Shown here in pieces: positions 45,163 through 54,314 of a DNA stretch of 64,000 nt. Below the pieces are notes generated by a model, which was not told the origin of the DNA, ran no database searches, and saw only the letters and a program-made list of their open reading frames with translations. The stretch is from NCBI RefSeq assembly GCF_900099775.1, contig NZ_FMTM01000001.1, positions 62,001 through 126,000 on the forward strand, in the 5' to 3' direction. Both the position numbers and the translations under genes were made by a program. Numbering within the stretch: the stretch's first letter is position 1; the number at the start of each line of letters is the position of its first letter. The stretch comes from Rhizobium mongolense subsp. loessense. GTDB taxonomy: Bacteria > Pseudomonadota > Alphaproteobacteria > Rhizobiales > Rhizobiaceae.

Positions 45163-46008
45163 GTGCGCATCGTGCCCCTCGACGTCATTCTGCTCGTTCT
45201 CTTCGGTGCATTCCTGCATGCGACATGGAACGCGATCATCAAGGCGGGGACCAACAAGTCGCTGGACGCGGCGCTTGTTTCGGCCGGGGGGGCAGTGGCG
45301 GCGCTGCCGTTCCTGCCCTTCCTGCCGCTGCCGCACCCAACGGCCTGGCCTTTCATCGGCGCATCGGCCGTCCTGCAATTTGCGTATTTTCAATTGGTCG
45401 CGGCCGCCTACCGCGCAGGCGATATCGGCCTCGTCTATCCGCTGATGCGCGGCTGCGCGCCGCTCCTCATCACCGCCACAAGCGGCTTCGTGTTGAACGA
45501 AAGCCTTTCGGGCGGCGCGCTCATCGGCACGATGACGATCTGCGCCGGCATTCTGACCCTTGCCTTCGAGGCGCGGCGCGGCAGCAAGCATGCCATCATG
45601 CTCGCGCTCGTCAATGCCTGCGTCATCGCTACCTATACCTATGTCGACGGCATCGGCGCACGCGTCTCCGGCAATGCGGTGTCCTACACTCTGTGGATGG
45701 CGCTGCTACCGCCCGTGCTGCTCTTTGCATGGGCGATCTCGCGCCGCGGCCTTCTCGCGGTCGCGATTCATGTCCGCTACAATTGGTGGCGCGGTCTGAT
45801 CGGCGGCACCGGTTCGATCGCCTCCTACGGGTTGGCCCTCTGGGCCATGACCAAAGCGCCTGTCGCAACCGTCGCCGCCCTGCGGGAAACGTCGATCCTC
45901 TTCGCGCTCATCATTTCGGTGCTGGTCCTGAAGGAAAAAGCCAGCCCATGGCGTTATCTCGCAGGCGTGATCATCGCGAGCGGCGGACTGATCCTGAAGC
46001 TCGGGTAA
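45163..46008 (+). CDS. EamA/DMT family transporter
   Basis: 281 residues with about ten transmembrane helices. It has two EamA units (LDVILLVLFGAFLHATWNAI at the start, WWRGLIGGTGSIASYGLALW for the second) and the typical terminal ALIISVLVLKEKASPWRYLA and GGLILKLG. Start codons are GTG at 45163 or 45172; neither has a strong ribosome binding site. Drug/metabolite transporter family; substrate unknown. Unlike ribN it has no riboswitch upstream. Confidence 0.85.
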   Translation: MRIVPLDVILLVLFGAFLHATWNAIIKAGTNKSLDAALVSAGGAVAALPFLPFLPLPHPTAWPFIGASAVLQFAYFQLVAAAYRAGDIGLVYPLMRGCAPLLITATSGFVLNESLSGGALIGTMTICAGILTLAFEARRGSKHAIMLALVNACVIATYTYVDGIGARVSGNAVSYTLWMALLPPVLLFAWAISRRGLLAVAIHVRYNWWRGLIGGTGSIASYGLALWAMTKAPVATVAALRETSILFALIISVLVLKEKASPWRYLAGVIIASGGLILKLG

Positions 46009-46253
46009 GAACTACGCAGATTGCGCCGGAATACCTCATTTGAAATCCACTCGCCGTTCTCACGTTTTGCAAAAGCCAGTCGAAGGCAGATTGCCGATTG
46101 AGCCAAAACTGCGGATCGTTTCCCGTCTTCGAAGCGAGCACCTATGCAAAGGGCCATTGATTGTCATTGCCCACTGACCTTTCCGATCGTCGCTCAACGC
46201 AGCACGACCCACCTTTTGGCCTTGTCTACTCGTCCCAGAGAATATCGGGCGCG

Positions 46254-47084
46254 CTACTCGCCGGTCCAACTCGGCATCCGTTTTGCAAGAAACGCGCCGA
46301 TGCCCTCTTGCGCGTCAGCAGTCAGCATGTTGTCGACCATCACCTGGGCCGCATGGCTGTATGCCTCTTCCGTCGGCATTTCGAGCTGGTGGTAGAAGGC
46401 CTCCTTGCCGATCTTCAGCGTCAACGGTGATTTCGAAGCGATGACGGAAGCGTATTTGGTCACGACCTGCGTCAGATACTGCTTGGGTACGATCCGGTTG
46501 ACGAGGCCGAAGTCCTTGGCGGTCGAAGCATCGATCGTTTCGCCGGTCAGCAGCATTTCCATCGCCTGCTTCCGGTGCGCGGCGCGCGTAACGGCGACCA
46601 TTGGCGTCGAGCAGAACAGCCCGATATTGACGCCAGGTGTGCAGAAGGTGGCGGTGTCGGTACAGATCGCAAGGTCGCAGGAGACGACGAGCTGGCAGCC
46701 GGCTGCGGTCGCAAGCCCGTCGATCTGCGCGATCACGGGCTTCGGCAGGCGGGTGATCTCCAGCATGAGATCGGCTGCAAGCGCAAATGTCTCCTCGAAG
46801 AAGGCCACCCCGCCATCGGCATCGGCACGATGCTCCGTCATCTCCTTGAGATCGTGGCCCGCAGAGAACACGTCGCCGGTCGAAGCGATGACCACTACGC
46901 GGACTTCCCTGTCTTCAGCGGCCTTCTGAAGCTCGCCCATCAACAGTTCCATCACCGCGATCGAAAGCACGTTCGCCGGCGGATTGTTGAGCGTGAGCCG
47001 CAGCACGCCCTCGGAAAGCGAGCGGGTAACGAGGGCGCTCCCATCCTCGTTTGCGCCCTTCCGGAAGGATACGACTTCGGCCAT
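46254..47084 (-). CDS. Enoyl-CoA hydratase/isomerase family protein
   Basis: 276-residue crotonase-fold enzyme similar to the ECHDC3 group. The oxyanion-hole segments are GDVFSAGHDLKEM (about 70-82) and IDGLATAAGCQLVVSCDLAI. In the second helix one catalytic position normally Glu lies in NIGLFCSTPMVAVTRA, where no Glu is seen. True hydratase activity is therefore uncertain and related hydrolase or isomerase chemistry is possible. It is divergent from the thioesterase with about 70 bases between. Confidence 0.87.
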   Translation of the reverse strand: MAEVVSFRKGANEDGSALVTRSLSEGVLRLTLNNPPANVLSIAVMELLMGELQKAAEDREVRVVVIASTGDVFSAGHDLKEMTEHRADADGGVAFFEETFALAADLMLEITRLPKPVIAQIDGLATAAGCQLVVSCDLAICTDTATFCTPGVNIGLFCSTPMVAVTRAAHRKQAMEMLLTGETIDASTAKDFGLVNRIVPKQYLTQVVTKYASVIASKSPLTLKIGKEAFYHQLEMPTEEAYSHAAQVMVDNMLTADAQEGIGAFLAKRMPSWTGE

Positions 47085-47157
47085 GGTCTAACTCCTCACA
47101 TTGCGATTTCGTGCTAACTGTTCTGTCACAAGCTATCGGCAATTTCGAGGAGAAGCG

Positions 47158-47583
47158 ATGCAGCCGGTCATGACGATCGAGGAGGTTCACCGGTTTTTGG
47201 AGACCGATTTCCCGCAGATCCACACGGACGGGCGCGTTTTTACCGTGACGGACATTGCGCCCGGCAGCGTCTCGACGCGGTTTGATCCGTCCGAAAGGCA
47301 CCTGCGCCCGGGCGGTACCGTGTCCGGTCCTGCCCTCTTCACGCTGGCGGACGTCACCGCCTATGCCGCGGTGCTTGCCCATCTCGGCCCGGTTGCACTT
47401 GCCGTCACTACCAGCCTCAACATCAATTTCCTGCGCCTGCCGAAGCCGCAGCCAACAACCTGCACCTGCCGGATCCTCAAGCTCGGAAAGCGGCTCGCCG
47501 TTATCGAAGCCACCATCTTTCAGGAAAATCCGGCCGAGTTGGTGGCCCATGCGACGGCAACTTATTCGATTCCACCGCGATAA
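47158..47583 (+). CDS. PaaI-type hotdog thioesterase
   Basis: 141 residues from ATG 47158, preceded by GAGGAGA. Hotdog-fold acyl-CoA thioesterase: RFDPSERHLRPGGTVSGPALF holds the active-site loop and TLADVTAYAAVLAHLG the central helix with its Asp. ITSLNINFLR-like strands (VTTSLNINFLRLPKPQPTT) follow. It hydrolyses short or aromatic acyl-CoA esters in the cytoplasm. It is divergent from the enoyl-CoA hydratase gene, which suggests a shared fatty-acid or aromatic acyl-CoA context. Confidence 0.88.
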   Translation: MQPVMTIEEVHRFLETDFPQIHTDGRVFTVTDIAPGSVSTRFDPSERHLRPGGTVSGPALFTLADVTAYAAVLAHLGPVALAVTTSLNINFLRLPKPQPTTCTCRILKLGKRLAVIEATIFQENPAELVAHATATYSIPPR

Positions 47584-47661
47584 ATTTGCGGTACCATAGT
47601 ACCACATAATCAACATATTGATTTTGTTTCGTATTTTTTGCAGTGGCTCAGATAGATGATG

Positions 47662-47690
47662 TTGACCGCTAGCGCCTTTCCCTCTATACA
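47662..47690 (+). promoter_or_regulatory. Promoter of rplM-rpsI
   Basis: TTGACC (47662-47667), a 17-base spacer and TATACA (47685-47690) form a strong housekeeping-type promoter about 115 bases ahead of rplM. Confidence 0.7.
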
Positions 47691-47703
47691 CCGCGCCAGA
47701 AAC

Positions 47704-47730
47704 GCAGCCTTTCCGGGCTGCTTTCTTTTT
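47704..47730 (+). promoter_or_regulatory. Terminator-like hairpin at the start of the rplM leader
   Basis: GCAGCC-TTTCCG-GGCTGC is followed by TTTCTTTTT, just 6-8 bases after the predicted transcription start. The 6-bp GC stem plus U-rich run resembles an attenuator or a 5'-stabilising hairpin in the ribosomal protein leader. Confidence 0.5.
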
Positions 47731-47812
47731 GGCACGCTTCCGGGTGCGTCAAACCAAGCAACAAGAAACGCCCTTGGCCCTCAGGCACAGGGATCCAAAA
47801 GAGAGAATTACT

Positions 47813-48277
47813 ATGGCAACCTTCTCCCAGAAGCCTGCAGAGGTGGAGAAGAAGTGGGTGATCATCGACGCCGAAGGGCTTGTCGTTGGCCGCCTCGCTT
47901 CCCTCATCGCTATGCGTCTGCGCGGCAAGCACAAGGCAACCTTCACGCCTCACGTTGACGATGGCGACAACGTTATCGTCATCAATGCCGACAAGGTCGT
48001 TTTCACCGGCAAGAAGTATTCCGACAAGGTCTACTACTGGCACACCGGTTATGCCGGCGGCATCAAGGAGCGCACCGCTCGCCAGATCATCGAAGGCCGC
48101 TTCCCGGAGCGCGTCCTCGAGAAGGCGGTTGAGCGCATGGTCCCGCGCGGTCCGCTCGGCCGTCGCCAGATGAAGAACCTCCGCGTCTACTCCGGTTCCA
48201 ACCATCCCCATGAAGCACAGCAGCCGACCGTCCTCGACGTCGCCAAGCTGAACAAGAAGAACGTAAGGAGCGCCTGA
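47813..48277 (+). CDS. rplM: 50S ribosomal protein L13 (uL13)
   Basis: 154 residues from ATG 47813 ([20 protein letters not shown]). The family signatures are [51 protein letters not shown] and [21 protein letters not shown]. It is an early-assembling large-subunit protein. It forms an operon with rpsI, 2 bases downstream. Confidence 0.98.
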   Translation: MATFSQKPAEVEKKWVIIDAEGLVVGRLASLIAMRLRGKHKATFTPHVDDGDNVIVINADKVVFTGKKYSDKVYYWHTGYAGGIKERTARQIIEGRFPERVLEKAVERMVPRGPLGRRQMKNLRVYSGSNHPHEAQQPTVLDVAKLNKKNVRSA

Positions 48278-48279
48278 CA

Positions 48280-48747
48280 ATGGCTGACCTCTCTTCCCTG
48301 AAGGATCTCGGCACGTCGTCGGAAGCAGCTGCTCCGGTTCACGTCCGCAAGGTCGACTCGCTTGGCCGCTCCTATGCGACCGGCAAGCGTAAGGATGCCG
48401 TAGCTCGCGTTTGGCTCAAGGCCGGCTCTGGCAAGATCACCGTCAACGGCAAGGACTTCACGGCATACTTTGCCCGCCCGGTCTTGCAGATGATCCTGCG
48501 CCAGCCGATCGTCGCGGCAGCCCGCGACGGCCAGTTCGACATTGTTGCAACGGTTGCAGGCGGTGGTCTCTCCGGCCAGGCCGGTGCCGTTCGTCACGGT
48601 CTCTCGAAGGCCCTCACCTACTTCGAGCCGGGCCTTCGCGGCGTGCTCAAGAAGGGCGGCTTCCTGACCCGCGACAGCCGCGTCGTCGAGCGTAAAAAGT
48701 ACGGCAAGGCCAAGGCCCGCCGTTCGTTCCAGTTCTCGAAGCGCTAA
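48280..48747 (+). CDS. rpsI: 30S ribosomal protein S9 (uS9)
   Basis: 155 residues. [22 protein letters not shown] opens the conserved core, [20 protein letters not shown] follows and the tail ends [21 protein letters not shown], which contacts P-site tRNA. The N-terminal extension of about 28 residues is usual in alphaproteobacteria. It follows rplM and is ended by a strong terminator. Confidence 0.98.
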   Translation: MADLSSLKDLGTSSEAAAPVHVRKVDSLGRSYATGKRKDAVARVWLKAGSGKITVNGKDFTAYFARPVLQMILRQPIVAAARDGQFDIVATVAGGGLSGQAGAVRHGLSKALTYFEPGLRGVLKKGGFLTRDSRVVERKKYGKAKARRSFQFSKR

Positions 48748-48771
48748 TCGCTCCAGAATACGGATTTTGCG

Positions 48772-48802
48772 AAGGCCGGGTTTTTCCCGGCCTTTTCTTT
48801 TT
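48772..48802 (+). terminator. rplM-rpsI terminator
   Basis: AAGGCCGGG-TTTTT-CCCGGCCTT followed by TTCTTTTT, about 25 bases after rpsI. Confidence 0.9.
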
Positions 48803-48823
48803 GCCACCGCTCGCGCCCGGCCC

Positions 48824-49285
48824 TCAGATCGGCAGTTCTGTCGTCGACTTCAGTTCGCGCAGGACGAAGCTCGAAACCACATTGCGCACATGTGGATTGC
48901 GCATCAGGTAGCGTGTCATGAAGGCCTCGTAGGCCTCGACGTCGCGCGCCCTGATCTTCAGCATATAGTCGAACGTCCCCGATAGCGCATAGCATTCCAT
49001 GATCTCCGGCCGGTCGCGCACTACGGCGGCAAAGGCTTCGATCGCCTCTTCGTGGTGGTCCTCCAAGGTTACATGGGCGATGATGCAGAGCTTGAGATCG
49101 AGCTTTGCCGGATCGAGGAGTGCCACACGCTTGCGAATGACCCCTTCCGTCTCGAGCTCCTGCATCTTGCGCCAGGCGGTGCTTTGCGACATGCCGGCCT
49201 TTTCCGCCAGCTCGGCGAGCGACAGACTGCTGCCGGCCTGCACGAGCTGCAGAAGCTTGCGGGCCGCCTTCAGATTTTCTTTCAC
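48824..49285 (-). CDS. Lrp/AsnC family regulator
   Basis: 153 residues. The N-terminal helix-turn-helix (SLSLAELAEKAGMSQSTAWRKMQELETEGVIRKRVALLDPAK, about 20-60) is followed by the RAM ligand-binding domain (LCIIAHVTLEDHHEEAIEAF, then ALSGTFDYMLKIRARDVEAYEAF). It is divergent from the phenylalanine hydroxylase gene, with inverted repeats between. This implies an amino-acid-responsive regulator of phhA, perhaps sensing phenylalanine or tyrosine, and probably autoregulated. Confidence 0.92.
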   Translation of the reverse strand: MKENLKAARKLLQLVQAGSSLSLAELAEKAGMSQSTAWRKMQELETEGVIRKRVALLDPAKLDLKLCIIAHVTLEDHHEEAIEAFAAVVRDRPEIMECYALSGTFDYMLKIRARDVEAYEAFMTRYLMRNPHVRNVVSSFVLRELKSTTELPI

Positions 49286-49301
49286 TCTTTCCCCTCCTCA
49301 C

Positions 49302-49373
49302 GGATTATTCTCCCATTTTCCAACCATAATCCGGCAATGCTGAAATGTTTACCCGCATTGCCGGGGATATAAT
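49302..49373. promoter_or_regulatory. Lrp-phhA divergent control region
   Basis: A perfect 10-bp inverted repeat CCGGCAATGC (49331-49340) / GCATTGCCGG (49355-49364) has a 14-base spacer. It lies just before TATAAT (49368-49373), the likely -10 of phhA. A second repeat GGATTAT (49302-49308) / ATAATCC (49326-49332) lies on the regulator side. Both are good candidates for Lrp-family operator sites. Confidence 0.6.
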
Positions 49374-49436
49374 GGTGACATGACAGTCGGGGGTCGAAAT
49401 CGCCCGGCTCATTGGATCAGAGGACGGGAGCCGCTC

Positions 49437-50228
49437 ATGACCAAGGAAAGCACCTACACGGCGAATCTGCCGGATGCGGACGGCATCTATCACTACACCC
49501 CTGAGGAAGACCAAATCTGGAGCGAGCTCTATCAGCGCCAGATGACGCTGCTCGCCGACAAGGCGTGCCGGGAATATCTCGACGGCGTTAAGACGCTCGG
49601 CCTGAAGCCGGAAAAGGTTCCGCAGCTTCGCGACGTCAACCGGCGTCTTAACGAAACCACCGGCTTCGGCGTGGAAGGCGTCCCTGCCCTCATCCCGCCT
49701 TCGCGCTTCTATGAATTGCTGTCGCAGGGCAAATTTCCACTGGCGACGTTCCTCCGGCGCCGCGAGCATATCGATTATATCGAAGAGCCGGATATCTTCC
49801 ACGAGGTCTTCGGCCATTGCCCGCTGCTGACCAACCAGAGCTACGCCAATTTCGTCCGCCGCTTCGGCGAGAAGGCCGTCGGCCTCGGCAAGGGGTATTC
49901 CTGGCATCTGTTTCGGATTTTCTGGTTCACTGTGGAATTCGGCCTCATCAACACGCCGCAGGGACGCCGCTGCTTCGGCGCCGGCATCGTCTCCTCGCCC
50001 AACGAGACCCGGACCGCAATGGAAGGCAAGGCATGCGAGTTCCGGCCCTTCGATCTGATGACAGCGCTCAGAACACCCTACCGGATTGATATCGTCCAGC
50101 CGATCTACTACGTGATCGACAGCTTTTCGCAGTTGGAGTGGATCATCGAGGAAGATATCGGTGCCCGCATCAACGAAGCCAAGGCTCTCGGCGACTTTCC
50201 ACCGGCATTCGAAGCCAAGGCGTCCTGA
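49437..50228 (+). CDS. phhA: Phenylalanine 4-monooxygenase
   Basis: 263-residue non-haem iron, tetrahydropterin-dependent enzyme converting phenylalanine to tyrosine. The iron ligands are His122 and His127 (FHEVFGHCPL) and Glu167 (FTVEFGLI). ATG 49437 (MTKESTYTANLPDADG) has GGGAG 7 bases upstream. An ATG at 49380 would add 19 residues with no family match. Bacterial-type single catalytic domain without the ACT regulatory domain. It is controlled probably by the divergent Lrp protein. Confidence 0.94.
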   Translation: MTKESTYTANLPDADGIYHYTPEEDQIWSELYQRQMTLLADKACREYLDGVKTLGLKPEKVPQLRDVNRRLNETTGFGVEGVPALIPPSRFYELLSQGKFPLATFLRRREHIDYIEEPDIFHEVFGHCPLLTNQSYANFVRRFGEKAVGLGKGYSWHLFRIFWFTVEFGLINTPQGRRCFGAGIVSSPNETRTAMEGKACEFRPFDLMTALRTPYRIDIVQPIYYVIDSFSQLEWIIEEDIGARINEAKALGDFPPAFEAKAS

Positions 50229-50312
50229 GCGACGGGAATATCGTTTCGTTCGGGGCTTGCCTTGTCGGCCCCGATTGTCCAACGTCCCGCAAGCATGTGA
50301 TGGAGGGACGCC

Positions 50313-51272
50313 ATGGCAGAGAAGTCGATCGATCACGCCTTTATGGCGACCAGCCTGACATCCTCGGCAACTGACCCAACCTTTGCCGGAGCGCTCTCCT
50401 TCATGCGGCGTCGGTTCACCAAGGTTCTGACAGGCGCCGACGCCGTCGTCTGGGGTATTCCCTTCGATGCGGCAACCTCCAACCGGCCGGGAACGCGCTT
50501 CGGGCCGCAGGCGATCCGCCGCGCCTCGGCAATCTTCGACAACGATCCGCAATATCCTTTCAATCGCGATTTCTTCGCCGAAATGGCGGTGATCGACTAC
50601 GGCGACTGCCTGCTTGACTATGGCAATCACCAGGAGACGCCGGCTGCAATCGAACGGCAGGCGAATACGATTCTTGACAGCGGCGCCTTCCTGCTCACGC
50701 TTGGCGGTGACCACTACGTCACATGGCCGCTCCTGAAGGCACACGCCGCCAGGCACGGTCCCCTGGCGCTGGTGCAGTTCGACGCGCATCAGGATACCTG
50801 GCTCGACGATAACCAGCGGATCGATCACGGTTCCTTCGTCGCACGCGCGGCCCGCGACGGTATCATCGACCCAGACCGCTCCATCCAGATCGGCATCCGC
50901 ACCCACGCGCCGGAGGATTTCGGCATTCGCATCCTCTACGGCCATCAGGTCGAAGAAATGAGTGCCGCTGAGATCGCCTCGGCAATCGTCTCGAACACCA
51001 AGGACGCTCCGGCCTATCTGACCTTCGATATCGACTGCCTCGATCCGGCCTATGCGCCGGGCACCGGCACGCCAGTTGCGGGCGGGCCGTCGAGCGCCAA
51101 GATCCTTTCGGTCCTTCAGCGCCTGCAGCAGCTCGATATCCGCGGCGCAGACGTGGTCGAGGTCTCGCCGCCTTATGATCACGCGGATATCACCGCCATT
51201 GCAGGGGCGACGGTCGCGATGTATATGCTGGGGCTCCGCGCCGAGAGGCACGCGAGGCCGTTATCAAACTGA
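50313..51272 (+). CDS. speB: Agmatinase/ureohydrolase
   Basis: 319-residue binuclear manganese ureohydrolase. The metal ligands are His134 (GGDHYVTW), Asp157, His159 and Asp161 (FDAHQDTW) and the Asp pair in TFDIDCLDPAYAPGTGTPV. The sequence is closest to the agmatinase group (agmatine to putrescine and urea), but related guanidino-acid hydrolases share these motifs, so the substrate is not certain. GGAGGG precedes ATG 50313. It follows phhA by about 85 bases. Confidence 0.87.
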   Translation: MAEKSIDHAFMATSLTSSATDPTFAGALSFMRRRFTKVLTGADAVVWGIPFDAATSNRPGTRFGPQAIRRASAIFDNDPQYPFNRDFFAEMAVIDYGDCLLDYGNHQETPAAIERQANTILDSGAFLLTLGGDHYVTWPLLKAHAARHGPLALVQFDAHQDTWLDDNQRIDHGSFVARAARDGIIDPDRSIQIGIRTHAPEDFGIRILYGHQVEEMSAAEIASAIVSNTKDAPAYLTFDIDCLDPAYAPGTGTPVAGGPSSAKILSVLQRLQQLDIRGADVVEVSPPYDHADITAIAGATVAMYMLGLRAERHARPLSN

Positions 51273-51334
51273 TTCAACTTCATGGCACACTGATTCCGGA
51301 AGCAATCCGAACTCATTGAAAGCGCAGGATTATC

Positions 51335-52267
51335 ATGGCACCGAAAATCTTCATCGATGGCGAACACGGCACAACGGGTCTGCAGATCCGCACGCGCATG
51401 GCCGGCCGCCGCGATGTCGAGCTTCTGTCCATTCCGGAGGCTGAACGCCGCAATGCCGCGATGCGCGAGGACATGCTGAACAGCGCCGATATCGCCATCC
51501 TCTGCCTGCCCGACGATGCGTCGAAGGCAGCCGTCCAGATGATTTCGGCGAACAACAATGTGCGCGTTATCGACACGTCGACCGCCTTCCGCGTCAATCC
51601 CGGCTGGGCTTACGGCTTTGCCGAAATGGACAAGGAGCAGGCCGAAAAGATCAGCGCCGCCCGTTTTGTCGCCAACCCCGGCTGCTACCCGACGGGCGCC
51701 ATCGGCCTCATCCGCCCGTTGCGCGCTGCAGGCATTCTGCCGGACGGCTATCCAGTCACCGTCAATGCGGTCTCCGGCTATACCGGCGGCGGCAAGCAGA
51801 TGATCGCGCAGGTCGAGGACCAGAGCCGTGACGATGCAATCACCGCGCCGCATTTCCTCTATGGCCTACCGCTGACACACAAGCATGTGCCGGAGATGAA
51901 AATCCATGGCTTGCTCGACCGCGCGCCAATCTTCTCGCCTTCGGTCGGAAAGTTCCCGCAGGGCATGATCGTCCAGGTGCCGCTGCATATAGACGATCTC
52001 TCGGGCAATGCGACGCTCGAAAGCATCCATGCGGCCCTGACAGCCCATTATGTCGGTCAGGATATCGTCACGGTCGTTCCGCTCGAGGAAAGTCGTACGC
52101 TTGCCCGTATCGATGCCGTCGAGCTTGCCGGGAAGGACACAATGAAGCTCTTCGTCTTCGGCACGCCGGGCGCCAGTCAGGTCAACCTCGTCGCTCTGCT
52201 CGACAATCTCGGCAAGGGCGCCTCGGGTGCGGCCGTCCAAAACATGGACCTTATGCTCGCCTCCTGA
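51335..52267 (+). CDS. argC: N-acetyl-gamma-glutamyl-phosphate reductase (type 2)
   Basis: 310-residue NADPH-dependent enzyme of arginine synthesis, of the shorter type 2 class common in rhizobia. The glycine loop is [16 protein letters not shown], with catalytic Cys117 in [27 protein letters not shown] and [10 protein letters not shown] follow, the His being general base. Start ATG 51335. It is located near rpsI in related genomes, as here. Confidence 0.95.
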   Translation: MAPKIFIDGEHGTTGLQIRTRMAGRRDVELLSIPEAERRNAAMREDMLNSADIAILCLPDDASKAAVQMISANNNVRVIDTSTAFRVNPGWAYGFAEMDKEQAEKISAARFVANPGCYPTGAIGLIRPLRAAGILPDGYPVTVNAVSGYTGGGKQMIAQVEDQSRDDAITAPHFLYGLPLTHKHVPEMKIHGLLDRAPIFSPSVGKFPQGMIVQVPLHIDDLSGNATLESIHAALTAHYVGQDIVTVVPLEESRTLARIDAVELAGKDTMKLFVFGTPGASQVNLVALLDNLGKGASGAAVQNMDLMLAS

Positions 52268-52287
52268 ACCTTCCAGAGCCCCGCGAT

Positions 52288-53079
52288 ATGCCGATCGATA
52301 CGCTTTCGGCCGGCGTTGCTGAATGGTTTTCCGCTGCGCTGCCGGATCACGGCATCTATGCGCTAATCGTCTTTGCCTTCATTGCCGGGCTCGCGCGCGG
52401 CTTTTCGGGCTTCGGGGCGGCGCTGATCTTCATTCCGCTTGGCGGCGCGATCGTCGGCCCGAAGCTGATTTCGCCCGTTTTGCTTCTCATCGACGGGCTT
52501 GCGACACTTGGGATGATCCCGCCCGCCTGGCGCAGCGCCAACCGGCGTGAAGTCTTCGCGATGGCGATCGGCGCGGCTCTCGGCGTTCCCGCGGGCACAG
52601 TTGCACTTGCACTGATGGATACCTTGACGCTCCGCTGGATCATCACCGCCGTCGCTATCTCGCTGCTGGCGCTCCTCGTGTCCGGCTGGCGCCATCACGG
52701 CGAGCCGCGCGCGCCGCTCAGTGCCGGGGTCGGCCTCCTCGCCGGTCTTTTCAGCGGCGCGGCACAGCTTGGCGGCCCGCCGGTCGTTGCCTATTGGCTC
52801 GGCGGCAAGAGCGACTTCACCCGCGTCCGGGCGAATGTCATCCTCTACTTCTCGGTCTCCACCTGTTTCAGCGCAATCAGCTATTATGCCGGAGGGCTTT
52901 TCGTGCAAGCCGTCTTTGCTCTGACGCTCGTCATTCTGCCAGCCTATGCGCTCGGCCTCTATGGCGGCTCGAAGCTGTTCGGCTTGGCGAAGGAGAGTAC
53001 GTTTCGGCTGATCTGCTATCTGCTCATCGCCGCGGCCGCCATCATCGGCATGCCAGCGCTAGACGGGATTTTGCGGTAA
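52288..53079 (+). CDS. TauE/SafE family membrane permease
   Basis: 263-residue protein with about eight transmembrane helices. It has the typical internal repeat and glycine-rich ARGFSGFGAALIFIPLGGAI plus LLAGLFSGAAQLGGPPVVAYW. The family exports or imports sulfonates, sulfite or organic anions; the substrate here is unknown. Start ATG 52288, 20 bases after argC, so co-transcription is possible. It is convergent with ctaA. Confidence 0.87.
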   Translation: MPIDTLSAGVAEWFSAALPDHGIYALIVFAFIAGLARGFSGFGAALIFIPLGGAIVGPKLISPVLLLIDGLATLGMIPPAWRSANRREVFAMAIGAALGVPAGTVALALMDTLTLRWIITAVAISLLALLVSGWRHHGEPRAPLSAGVGLLAGLFSGAAQLGGPPVVAYWLGGKSDFTRVRANVILYFSVSTCFSAISYYAGGLFVQAVFALTLVILPAYALGLYGGSKLFGLAKESTFRLICYLLIAAAAIIGMPALDGILR

Positions 53080-53099
53080 ACGCCTGACGCAACTCCTGC

Positions 53100-54203
53100 T
53101 CAGTCCCTTTCCGCAATCATCGTGTCGTGGGCAAATTCACCGTAAAAGCCGCGCCAGTTGGCGACCGCGAACCCCAAGACGATCAGTGCGCCTGCCTGAT
53201 GTAAAAGACCCCAATGAAGCGGGACCTGCAGGAGGAGCGTGGCGATGCCGATTGCGCCCTGCAGCGTGACGAGGGCGAAGAGGACGACAGCGCGGCGGGC
53301 GTGGGTGGTTTGGGGAGCTGCGCGGAGCGCAACCACCATATTGATGAAAGCGAGCCCGAAGAGCACGTATGCGCCGGCGCGATGGATGAATTGAACGGTC
53401 TTCGGGTTTTCGAAGAAATTGATCCAGACGGGCTTTTGGATGAGAAGATCGGAGGGGATGATCGCGCCGTCCATCAGCGGCCAGGTATTGTAGGCAAAGC
53501 CGGCATCAAGGCCGGCCACCAGCGCGCCGAGATAGATCTGGAAGAGCGCGAAAATCGCAATTATCGCGGCCCATGCCCGCGAGCTTTCGGTAGGCGCGGC
53601 GTCGTTCGAATGCGGGGAAAGGCCGCGCATGATCCACATGCAGGCGGCGAAAATCAGACAGGCCATTACGAGGTGTGCCGCGAGGCGATACTGGCTGACG
53701 TCGGTCCTCACCGAAAGGCCGGACGAGACCATCCACCAGCCGATGAAACCCTGCAGGCCGCCGAGCGCCAGGATGCCGGCGAGCGGCCACCGCAGCCGCC
53801 GTTCGACCATGCCCGTCAGCCAGAAAAAGACAAGCGGCAGAGCGAAGATGACGCCGATCCCGCGGGCGATCAGCCGGTGCGCCCATTCCCACCAGAAGAT
53901 GGTTTTGAAATCCTCCACCGTCATGTCGCTGTTTAGCTGCTGGAATTCGGGGATGCGCTGGTAGAGCTTGAATTCTTCCTCCCATTCAGCGGCAGTGAGC
54001 GGCGGAACGACGCCGTGGATCGGCTTCCATTCCGTGATCGAAAGGCCGGAATTGGTAAGACGCGTCGCGCCGCCGACGAGCACGAGACAGACGAGCGCAA
54101 GGAGCACGAAACCGAGCCAGATGCGCAGTGCGCGGCGGTTCCGGTCCAACCTGCGGACCTCGCTCAAGATCGCCCGTTGTGTGGTCAAGTTCGCGACGGC
54201 CAT
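53100..54203 (-). CDS. ctaA: Heme A synthase
   Basis: 367-residue, eight-helix inner-membrane enzyme that oxidises heme O to heme A for aa3-type cytochrome oxidase. Type 2 CtaA segments are seen: VGGATRLTNSGLSITEWKPIHG with the conserved Glu/Lys, the paired His in WEWAHRLIARGIG, AAHLVMAC and QFIHRAGAYVLF, and the last in HWGLLHQAGALI. ATG 54203 (MAVANLTTQRAILSEVRRLD) has GAAGGA upstream. A longer frame begins at 54437 but is not family-like. Confidence 0.93.
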   Translation of the reverse strand: MAVANLTTQRAILSEVRRLDRNRRALRIWLGFVLLALVCLVLVGGATRLTNSGLSITEWKPIHGVVPPLTAAEWEEEFKLYQRIPEFQQLNSDMTVEDFKTIFWWEWAHRLIARGIGVIFALPLVFFWLTGMVERRLRWPLAGILALGGLQGFIGWWMVSSGLSVRTDVSQYRLAAHLVMACLIFAACMWIMRGLSPHSNDAAPTESSRAWAAIIAIFALFQIYLGALVAGLDAGFAYNTWPLMDGAIIPSDLLIQKPVWINFFENPKTVQFIHRAGAYVLFGLAFINMVVALRAAPQTTHARRAVVLFALVTLQGAIGIATLLLQVPLHWGLLHQAGALIVLGFAVANWRGFYGEFAHDTMIAERD

Positions 54204-54314
54204 GATTGTTCCTTCTTTCCGGCAGTTGATTTGCCCCAACGGCTCATGCAAAACAAGCCCCGAACCTTTGCGGCATGCCGTCGCGCGGGTCCACATACTC
54301 CGGAAAGAGAATTC

